Source of the DNA: Bacteroidales bacterium
Lineage (GTDB): Bacteria > Bacteroidota > Bacteroidia > Bacteroidales > F082
DNA length: 5,330 nucleotides
Reading direction: 5' to 3'
Assembly (NCBI GenBank): GCA_024762735.1
Contig: JANTGU010000181.1
Span: 1-5,330, forward strand
A model generated the notes under the pieces. It ran no database searches, was not told the origin of the DNA, and worked only from the letters and a program-made list of their open reading frames with translations. A program made the translations under genes and the position numbers. Each line of letters starts with the position of its first letter. Position 1 is the stretch's first letter. Positions 1-5,330 of the stretch are shown piece after piece.

Positions 1-1318
1 GGTCCTTTGAATTCCATTTTTCATTTTCCTTTTCAGCAAGCTTGTAGTAAACCTTAAGCGAATGAAACCCGTAATCGTCACTAATTTGCCCGTTAAATTG
101 AAGATAACCCTTTACCTGGGTGCTTTTATACTCTTTAACGGTAATTTTAGGATATTCATCTTTAACTGCCTGCACCGCATACAGCATGGTATCGCTACTA
201 TTTACAAAAGCGTTAACAGGAACAAACCCATATCTGAATGACCGGCTTACGCGGTATAGTTGTTGATAAGTATTTTCATTAACCGGTGTTGCTTTTAACA
301 CAGTATCGTCCACCAAAAAATGTACTACGGTAGCATCTTTGGTATGAATACGCCATTGTATGGAAGTACCCTCTGGCACCACCAAATCGCCCAGACCGGT
401 AATTTTATCCTGCTTTTTGTGTAGATAGGTCGGATATTTTAACAACACATCAAATGAATAAACCACCGGTTTAGCCAAAACCTTTAGCTGATAGGTTGTT
501 GAAATGTAGTCGCCCGTCACAATCTGAAAAACAAACTCTTTATTAACGTTACTAAATGTATATTCAAAAAACCCCGGTTTAACAGGATACATCTTATAGG
601 TAAATCCCGGACTTTTAACAAAAACATCCTGAGGTATTTCATCTCCGTCGATGCTTACTTTCAAGGTAAAATTCTCGTGCTGAATTACCGAAAGGTCAGT
701 ATTTAAAAGTGTTACATGATAGGGGAGGGGTTTGTCGAAATGTTGATTAAAATGAATGATCCGGTTTGAGGGTGAGGTTACAAAAGAGGGATAGAGCAAA
801 AACAACAACGCCAACACCACTACTGGGGGCAGAAAATACTTTAAATATTTGAGGTTTGCTTTAAAGTTAATGGCGTTTGAAAAAGGCACCGGTTTGAGCT
901 CCTTTGTTTTTTGTGCTATGGAGGCAGATAGCAGTTCTATTTCTGTGTTGGCGGCCTTACTTTCTTTATCTTTCAGTTGTAGCAGATTGAGCAACTTGTC
1001 GTTCACTTCCGGAAAATACTTTCCTAAAAACACGGCAGCCTCTTCCCGGGACAAGGTTTTGCCAAGATTAAAAATCTTCAACAACGGGATAATCACCCAA
1101 TAAATTAAACTAAAAAGCGAAAGCAACACGAAACCAAAAAAGAGTATCATTCTGCCGGTTTTTCCCAACCAGGCAAAATATTCGATGAAATCGATAAACA
1201 GGTAAAGTGCCAGCCATAAACTAAAGGATAAAATCAACCCCTTGATTAGTCTGTTTGTATAATACTTCCTAATGAAAGCATTTAATCGGGTTGATAATAT
1301 ATTAAATTCATCGTGCAT
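1..1318 (-). CDS. Membrane-anchored DUF4175-like protein, N-terminal part (cut by left edge)
   Basis: An uninterrupted reading frame of 439 codons runs from ATG at 1318-1316 to the left edge with no stop, so the C-terminus lies outside the window. The protein starts MHDEFNILSTRLNAFIRKYY. Hydrophobic segments that look like membrane helices lie at about residues 26-48, 56-78 and 158-178. Between the second and third is a charged, probably helical stretch (about 87-142). After the third comes a long, beta-rich, probably extracytoplasmic region (about 180-439) with no catalytic motif I recognise. This layout (helix pair, helical linker, third helix, large beta-rich domain) matches, from memory, Bacteroidota proteins of roughly 1,100 residues annotated DUF4175; their function is unknown. 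The start is the only ATG between the upstream in-frame stop (1402-1400) and the conserved-looking N-terminus. It is transcribed divergently from the M1 peptidase gene. The coding call is firm; the family name is less so. Confidence 0.85.
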   Translation of the reverse strand, partial: MHDEFNILSTRLNAFIRKYYTNRLIKGLILSFSLWLALYLFIDFIEYFAWLGKTGRMILFFGFVLLSLFSLIYWVIIPLLKIFNLGKTLSREEAAVFLGKYFPEVNDKLLNLLQLKDKESKAANTEIELLSASIAQKTKELKPVPFSNAINFKANLKYLKYFLPPVVVLALLFLLYPSFVTSPSNRIIHFNQHFDKPLPYHVTLLNTDLSVIQHENFTLKVSIDGDEIPQDVFVKSPGFTYKMYPVKPGFFEYTFSNVNKEFVFQIVTGDYISTTYQLKVLAKPVVYSFDVLLKYPTYLHKKQDKITGLGDLVVPEGTSIQWRIHTKDATVVHFLVDDTVLKATPVNENTYQQLYRVSRSFRYGFVPVNAFVNSSDTMLYAVQAVKDEYPKITVKEYKSTQVKGYLQFNGQISDDYGFHSLKVYYKLAEKENEKWNSKD

Positions 1319-1353
1319 GGGCAACTTGTAGGGGGTTGTTTCTGTCTTTTCAA

Positions 1354-1361
1354 TATCTTTG
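1354..1361 (+). promoter_or_regulatory. Bacteroidota -7 promoter element for the M1 peptidase gene
   Basis: TATCTTTG on the plus strand matches the TAnnTTTG consensus and lies 43 bases before the peptidase ATG at 1405. A TTG at 1336-1338 is closer than the usual 19-21 bp spacing and one at 1326-1328 is farther, so the -33 part is unclear. The element is the left arm of a perfect palindrome (1354-1370, single central G), so it sits back to back with the minus-strand element and the two could not be occupied by polymerase at once. Confidence 0.6.
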
Positions 1362-1362
1362 G

Positions 1363-1370
1363 CAAAGATA
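1363..1370 (-). promoter_or_regulatory. Bacteroidota -7 promoter element for the DUF4175-like gene
   Basis: Read on the minus strand this is TATCTTTG, an exact match to the TAnnTTTG element used by the primary sigma factor of Bacteroidota. It lies 44 bases before the ATG at 1318, which would give a leader of roughly 35-40 nt. No convincing TTTG-like -33 element is visible at the usual spacing. It is one half of a 17-bp palindrome shared with the opposite promoter. Confidence 0.6.
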
Positions 1371-1404
1371 TGAATTCGATCCACAGTATTAAATTTCAAT
1401 TATC

Positions 1405-3381
1405 ATGAAACAAATTTTTACCACATTTATTTTGTCGTTGTTGTATTTATCAACCTTCGGACAATACAACGACACGTTTAACTGGAAAAAACGGTGCTCG
1501 CACGTTCCTGATCCAAATCAAAAAACCTTACGTTATATTTATAACTGGCAAAATGAAAATCTGAACGATTACGATGTAACTTTTTATTGGCTTGATTTAA
1601 ATGTTTCGAGCGCTTCCACCTATGTTTCGGGGAACACCAGCATCACGGCGCAGGTAACAGCTGCCGTGCTTGACACTTTTGCTTTTGAGCTGATACCGGA
1701 AATAACCATCGACTCTTTCTTTTTCAACAATGTGCAATACACGGGTTACACCCGCGATGGCGATAATGTATTGTACGCCGTTGCCCCGGCAATAGCAGGT
1801 CAAATGGTTACCGCTAAAGTTTATTATCACGGAGCGCCACCCTCGGGGGGCTTTTTTTCGGGTGTAACTCACGACCATAACGGCACCTGGAACAAAGATG
1901 TTACCTGGACCTTATCAGAGTCGTTTGCTGCCAAAGATTGGTTTCCTGTAAAGCAGGATTTAGAGGATAAAGCCGACTCGGCCTGGATTTTTTTAACCTG
2001 CCCCTCTACAGAAATGGCCGGCTCGGAAGGTGTTTTAACCAATACGGTGAACCTGGGAAACGGCTATACCCGCTACGAGTGGAAAACACATCATGTTATT
2101 GATTATTATCTCATTTCATTTGCCGTGGCCGATTACATGGATTACAGCATCTATGCCCACCCTGACAGCCTGAACGGTGATTCTGTTTTAATTCAAAACT
2201 TTATTTATAACGATCCCGGTTGCCTTACTTATTGGAAAGACGGCATTGACGAGTCGGTGCCTATTTTAGAACTTTACTCCAACCTTTACATCACCTATCC
2301 CTTTTATGATGAAAAATACGGTCATTGCTTAACCCAGCTCGGGGGCGGCATGGAACATCAAACCATGACTACCATCGGTGGATTTAGTTTTCATTTGGTT
2401 GCCCACGAAATGGGACATATGTGGTTTGGTGATAATGTTACCTGTGCCACCTGGCAGGATATTTGGGTGAATGAAGGCTTTGCCACGTACTCCGACTACC
2501 TGGCTAACGAAAACCTTTACGGCTGGAGTGCTGCTCAATCGTTTATTACAGGTGCCCAGAACAATGCCATGTCGCAGCCCGGTGGCACCATTTATATTCC
2601 TGAAAGTCAAATATACCCCGGCAATGAATGGCGCATTTTTAACGGCAGGTTGTCGTACGATAAAGGAGCAGCCATTATTCACACCCTTCGCCATGAAATT
2701 CAAAACGACAGTATCTTTTTCAGATGCCTTGGCCAATATCAAACCCAATACAGCAACAGTACCGCCACCGGTGAAGATTTTAAAAACGTGGTGGAAGATG
2801 TTACCGGAAAAGATTGGGATTACTATTTTGATCAATGGTATTATGGCGAGGGATACCCTATTTACGACTTCGAGTGGTTTTATGACGATAGTGTAAATGA
2901 GTTCCATCTTTCATCAACCCAATCAACATCAGCGTCAACACCGCTGTTTAGGATGCTTTTTGATGTAAAACTTACCTTTGACGATAGCACCGACACGCTG
3001 GTTCATTTTGAACAAACAGCCAATTACAATTATTTTGTCTCACCACAGGAAAAAAGAGTGGTTGAGGTCAGTATCGATCCCGAAAACTGGACCATGGAAA
3101 AAGTTAACAGTCTGATTTTAGACATTGACGAAAACGAACTGTCACCCGCTTATTTTACACTGGGTCCCAATCCTGCCTCTGATCGTGTTAACCTCTATTT
3201 TCCTAACCAAACAGGTTCACAAAAGAGCATCATCATCAGCGATTTGTCAGGAAGAGTATTGCTCACAGAGCAAACTACTCAATCAAAAACCTCGCTAAAC
3301 ATTTCGGATTTACCACGCGGAACCTATCTGGTTGAAATGGTTACAGAAGGCAATAAAATGGTTAAACGGCTGGTTAAATAG
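1405..3381 (+). CDS. Secreted M1-family zinc aminopeptidase with T9SS sorting domain
   Basis: The 658-residue product is a gluzincin metallopeptidase of family M1, expected to remove N-terminal residues from peptides outside the cell or at its surface. Residues 1-19 form a signal peptide (Lys near the start, hydrophobic core, STFG before the cut); the predicted mature N-terminus is Gln20, as usual in Bacteroidota. An M1-like N-terminal beta domain covers about 55-245. The catalytic domain follows: GGGMEH at 313-318 stands in for the GAMEN exopeptidase motif and keeps Glu317. HEMGH at 334-338 with Glu357 in NEGFATY gives the zinc site (HEXXH-X18-E; ligands His334, His338, Glu357; general base Glu335). 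Tyr418 in SYDKG is the probable transition-state tyrosine. A short beta region follows, without the long C-terminal helical domain of PepN-type enzymes. Residues about 580-658 (FTLGPNPASDRVNLYF to the terminal KMVKRLVK) are a type A T9SS sorting domain, normally cleaved at export. The ATG gives a complete signal peptide; no Shine-Dalgarno is seen. Substrate specificity cannot be told. Confidence 0.95.
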   Translation: MKQIFTTFILSLLYLSTFGQYNDTFNWKKRCSHVPDPNQKTLRYIYNWQNENLNDYDVTFYWLDLNVSSASTYVSGNTSITAQVTAAVLDTFAFELIPEITIDSFFFNNVQYTGYTRDGDNVLYAVAPAIAGQMVTAKVYYHGAPPSGGFFSGVTHDHNGTWNKDVTWTLSESFAAKDWFPVKQDLEDKADSAWIFLTCPSTEMAGSEGVLTNTVNLGNGYTRYEWKTHHVIDYYLISFAVADYMDYSIYAHPDSLNGDSVLIQNFIYNDPGCLTYWKDGIDESVPILELYSNLYITYPFYDEKYGHCLTQLGGGMEHQTMTTIGGFSFHLVAHEMGHMWFGDNVTCATWQDIWVNEGFATYSDYLANENLYGWSAAQSFITGAQNNAMSQPGGTIYIPESQIYPGNEWRIFNGRLSYDKGAAIIHTLRHEIQNDSIFFRCLGQYQTQYSNSTATGEDFKNVVEDVTGKDWDYYFDQWYYGEGYPIYDFEWFYDDSVNEFHLSSTQSTSASTPLFRMLFDVKLTFDDSTDTLVHFEQTANYNYFVSPQEKRVVEVSIDPENWTMEKVNSLILDIDENELSPAYFTLGPNPASDRVNLYFPNQTGSQKSIIISDLSGRVLLTEQTTQSKTSLNISDLPRGTYLVEMVTEGNKMVKRLVK

Positions 3382-3401
3382 TCGTTTCATTATCGACATC
3401 G

Positions 3402-3437
3402 ACCCCCTTTCGGTTTATCACCGCCGGGGGGTTTTTT
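3402..3437 (+). terminator. Intrinsic terminator after the M1 peptidase gene
   Basis: The outer stem pairs ACCCCC (3402-3407) with GGGGGT (3427-3432). An inner stem pairs CGGT (3411-3414) with ACCG (3420-3423) around a TTATC loop, with a three-by-three internal loop between the stems. A run of six T (3432-3437) follows at once. It begins 21 bases after the peptidase stop codon. No T-run follows the hairpin on the minus strand, so it should act in one direction only. Confidence 0.8.
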
Positions 3438-3440
3438 ATT

Positions 3441-3448
3441 TATCTTTG
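3441..3448 (+). promoter_or_regulatory. Bacteroidota -7 promoter element for gltX
   Basis: TATCTTTG, followed by CCCC, matches the TAnnTTTG consensus and lies 20 bases before the gltX ATG, implying a leader of only about 13-15 nt. The leader is A-rich just before the start (A-run at about 3454-3461) and has no Shine-Dalgarno, as is common in this phylum. The expected -33 region falls inside the upstream terminator hairpin; no clear TTTG is seen there. Confidence 0.65.
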
Positions 3449-3468
3449 CCCCTTAAAAAAATAACTCG

Positions 3469-4998
3469 ATGAGTAATCAAAATATTCGTGTGCGGTTTGC
3501 CCCAAGTCCCACGGGCCCTTTACACATTGGTGGCGTACGTACCGCGTTATACAACTTTCTTTTCGCCCGTCAACACGGGGGAAAATTTATTCTTCGCATT
3601 GAGGATACCGATCAAACCCGTTTTGTTGCCGGGGCCCGGGATTATATTATAGAATCTTTTAAATGGTGTGGCATCGAATTTGACGAAGGGGTTACCAAAG
3701 GAGGCGATTATGGCCCCTATACCCAGTCGGAACGAAAAGAAATTTACAAGCAATATGCCCAGCAATTAATAAACTCGGGAAACGCTTATTATGCCTTTGA
3801 TACACCGGAAGCACTGGCAAGCAAGAGAACTGAATTTGAAGCTGAAAAAAGAACCTTTACCTACGATGCTGCCGAACGGTTAAACATGAGCAATTCGCTT
3901 AGCCTTCCCAAAGAGGAAGTCGATAAACTATTGAGTGACGGGGTGCCTTATGTTATTCGCTACAAGATGCCGGAAAATGAAGTTGTTGTAATGAACGACC
4001 TGATCCGGGGTAAGGTTGAAGTAAATACCTCCGTGTTGGATGACAAAATACTCTTTAAAAGTGATGGCATGCCAACCTATCATCTAGCCAATATTGTTGA
4101 TGATCACCTGATGAAAATATCACATGTTATCCGTGGCGAAGAGTGGCTTCCGTCGTTGCCGTTGCACGTTTTGCTTTACCGTGCTTTTGGCTGGGAAGAA
4201 CCGCAGTTTGCTCACCTTCCCCTTTTATTAAAACCTGATGGTCATGGTAAGCTAAGCAAACGCGATGGCGACCGGCTTGGGTTTCCGGTTTTTCCGTTGC
4301 AGTGGAAAGACCCGAAAACCGGGGAGTTATCGAGAGGATATCGCGAAGACGGTTACTTCCCCGAAGCTTTCGTGAACATGCTTGCATTGCTTGGATGGAA
4401 CCCCGGAGATGAACGGGAACTTTTTTCGATGGAAGAGTTGATTGAAGCCTTCAGGATTGAAAGAGTAAACAAGTCGGGAGCTAAATTCGATGCCGAAAAA
4501 GCAAAATGGTTCAACCATCAATACCTCATTAAAAAAACCAATGAAGAACTGGCTGATGCTTTTACCCCTTTGTTATTAGAAAAAGGTATTTTGGCAGATA
4601 AGGAATTCGTAGTAAAAGTTGTTGACCTGGTAAAAGAGCGGGCAACCTTTGTGGCTGATTTGTGGGATCAAAGCAGTTTCTTTTTTACCCGTCCAGACAG
4701 CTATGATGCCAAAGCGGTTAAAAAACGTTGGAAGACTGCTTCGTACGACCAGATGACCGAGTTAAAAGACATTTTGGCCAACATTGAACCTTTTACTTCA
4801 GATCATACCGAAGAGGTAGTAAAAAAGTGGATTGAAGAAAAAGAGTACGGCATGGGTGCCGTGATGAACGCTTTCCGATTGTTGGTGGTTGGTGCTCTCA
4901 AAGGGCCTCATCTGTTCGACATCATAGCCATGCTGGGACAAGAAGAAACCCTGGAACGCATTGCCCTTGGGCTTCAGGAACTGGGAAGAAAAGAGTAG
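3469..4998 (+). CDS. gltX: Glutamyl-tRNA synthetase
   Basis: This cytoplasmic class I aminoacyl-tRNA synthetase activates glutamate with ATP and loads it onto tRNA-Glu. The 509-residue length is normal for bacterial GluRS or slightly long. The Rossmann fold opens with FAPSPTGPLHIGG; HIGG at 19-22 is the HIGH motif, followed by RIEDTDQTR (43-51), typical of GluRS. YHLANIVDDHLMKISHVIRGEEW (204-226) is the conserved active-site and tRNA-acceptor segment. KLSKR at 261-265 is the KMSKS motif. The C-terminal part, after about 310, is the helical anticodon-binding region. Two lineage traits show. The zinc-binding cysteines of the E. coli enzyme are absent (AYYAFDT at 106-112 and YDAAER at 132-137). 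The stretch between KLSKR and GYFPEA is about 17 residues longer than in E. coli, which I recall as usual in Bacteroidota. The ATG fits the conserved N-terminus and the promoter 20 bases upstream. The gene is complete. GlnRS is ruled out by the bacterial GluRS-type architecture. Confidence 0.97.
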   Translation: MSNQNIRVRFAPSPTGPLHIGGVRTALYNFLFARQHGGKFILRIEDTDQTRFVAGARDYIIESFKWCGIEFDEGVTKGGDYGPYTQSERKEIYKQYAQQLINSGNAYYAFDTPEALASKRTEFEAEKRTFTYDAAERLNMSNSLSLPKEEVDKLLSDGVPYVIRYKMPENEVVVMNDLIRGKVEVNTSVLDDKILFKSDGMPTYHLANIVDDHLMKISHVIRGEEWLPSLPLHVLLYRAFGWEEPQFAHLPLLLKPDGHGKLSKRDGDRLGFPVFPLQWKDPKTGELSRGYREDGYFPEAFVNMLALLGWNPGDERELFSMEELIEAFRIERVNKSGAKFDAEKAKWFNHQYLIKKTNEELADAFTPLLLEKGILADKEFVVKVVDLVKERATFVADLWDQSSFFFTRPDSYDAKAVKKRWKTASYDQMTELKDILANIEPFTSDHTEEVVKKWIEEKEYGMGAVMNAFRLLVVGALKGPHLFDIIAMLGQEETLERIALGLQELGRKE

Positions 4999-5021
4999 CT
5001 TTACGGCACGAGGTATGTAAT

Positions 5022-5061
5022 CATTCAGCCATTTACGCATTTTAGCATTTATTCATTTAAA
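5022..5061 (+). repeat. Five tandem CATT-headed octamers upstream of folB
   Basis: CATT occurs at 5022, 5030, 5038, 5046 and 5054, exactly 8 bp apart. The approximate consensus is CATTTANN; copy 1 has C at position 5, copy 3 has T at position 6, and the last two bases vary freely. The next octamer in register (5062-5069, CCTTAAAA) is a degraded match. The array fills the centre of the 73-bp gltX-folB gap and ends about ten bases before the folB ATG. Its role is unknown. Confidence 0.7.
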
Positions 5062-5071
5062 CCTTAAAAAG

Positions 5072-5330
5072 ATGTCGGTAATATCGATAGAAGGAATGGA
5101 GTTTTTCGCTTATCACGGTTGTTTTAAGGAAGAACAAATTATAGGAACCAAGTTTAATGTCGATTTGTTTTTGGAAACCGATACTTCTGTTGCCGAGCAG
5201 TCCGATAATCTTACTGACACCGTTAATTACCTGGCCGTGTATCAATCGGTAAAAGATGAGATGAATACAAAATCAAAATTACTGGAGCATGTTGCACGGA
5301 GGATTCTTAATCGTGTGAAACAAGACTTCC
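5072..5330 (+). CDS. folB: Dihydroneopterin aldolase, N-terminal part (cut by right edge)
   Basis: FolB converts 7,8-dihydroneopterin to 6-hydroxymethyl-7,8-dihydropterin and glycolaldehyde in cytoplasmic tetrahydrofolate synthesis. The visible 86 codons run from MSVISIEGMEFFAYHG to the window end without a stop. The family's usual length is about 120, so roughly 35 residues are missing. Recognisable family features are the GMEFFAYHGCFKEEQ opening (8-22), with Glu20 or Glu21 near the catalytic Glu position; the IGTKFNVDLFLETD strand (24-37); DTVNY (49-53), with the pterin-site tyrosine at Tyr53; and LLEHVARRI (70-78), with the pterin-binding Glu72. The catalytic lysine would lie beyond the edge. 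The ATG sits right before the conserved first beta strand, after an A-rich run and no strong Shine-Dalgarno. The gene starts 73 bp after gltX with no hairpin terminator between, so co-transcription is possible, though the octamer array in the gap could hold its own control element. Confidence 0.93.
   Translation, partial: MSVISIEGMEFFAYHGCFKEEQIIGTKFNVDLFLETDTSVAEQSDNLTDTVNYLAVYQSVKDEMNTKSKLLEHVARRILNRVKQDF

Noticed and set aside
849..1103. An 84-codon open frame on the plus strand
   Set aside because: It lies opposite the continuous minus-strand membrane-protein frame, and its composition follows from antisense reading of that gene.
1309..1311. Alternative ATG on the minus strand for the DUF4175-like gene
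   Set aside because: It is out of frame with the long reading frame; the ATG at 1318-1316 is in frame and the first one available.
2471..2896. A 141-codon plus-strand frame overlapping the peptidase in another frame
   Set aside because: The peptidase frame here carries NEGFATY and the SYDKG catalytic motif; the alternative frame shows no family resemblance or initiation signal.
2329..2907. A 192-codon open frame on the minus strand across the peptidase catalytic domain
   Set aside because: It is antisense to the zinc-site codons of a clear M1 peptidase, has no recognisable domain, and ends in a frame produced by the sense gene's codon pattern. Treated as a shadow.
4999..5071. Possible small RNA, terminator or tRNA in the gltX-folB gap
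   Set aside because: No stem with a T-run and no cloverleaf can be drawn. The only structure is the CATT octamer register, listed separately.
5057..5245. A 62-codon minus-strand frame at the start of folB
   Set aside because: It is antisense to conserved FolB residues and has no recognisable features.
1..5330. Defence island, CRISPR array, phage, insertion sequence or novel multi-gene system
   Set aside because: Every gene is a recognisable core or common Bacteroidota gene, the intergenic gaps are under 90 bp, and no long direct or terminal inverted repeats were seen. There is no sequence support for such a system.

Overview
The window is ordinary chromosomal DNA of a Bacteroidota member, probably class Bacteroidia. 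Five signs point there: TAnnTTTG-type promoter elements, start codons without Shine-Dalgarno sequences, a secreted peptidase with a type IX secretion (T9SS) C-terminal sorting domain, a mature N-terminus predicted to begin with Gln, and a glutamyl-tRNA synthetase with the KLSKRDGDRLGFPVFPL signature I associate with this phylum. Genus cannot be told from the sequence. I see no mobile element, CRISPR array, tRNA, rRNA or phage gene.

Layout: (1) 1-1318, minus strand, is the N-terminal 439 codons of a large membrane-anchored protein resembling the Bacteroidota DUF4175 family; it runs off the left edge. (2) 1319-1404 is a short divergent intergenic region whose centre is a perfect 17-bp palindrome, so each strand carries the same TATCTTTG promoter-like element. 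(3) 1405-3381, plus strand, is a complete secreted M1-family zinc aminopeptidase (658 aa) with signal peptide, full catalytic motif set and T9SS sorting domain. (4) 3382-3468 holds an intrinsic terminator followed within a few bases by a TATCTTTG promoter element. (5) 3469-4998, plus strand, is a complete gltX (glutamyl-tRNA synthetase, 509 aa). (6) 4999-5071 carries five tandem CATT-headed octamers in exact 8-bp register, ending about ten bases before the next start codon. (7) 5072-5330, plus strand, is the first 86 codons of folB (dihydroneopterin aldolase), cut by the right edge.

The genes do not form one pathway. The M1 peptidase belongs to extracellular or cell-surface protein degradation, gltX to translation and folB to folate synthesis. 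The terminator and promoter between the peptidase and gltX imply separate transcription. No hairpin terminator is visible between gltX and folB, so read-through is plausible. The protein-coding content is conventional and I found no new system. The features most worth checking are the palindromic divergent promoter and the octamer array upstream of folB.
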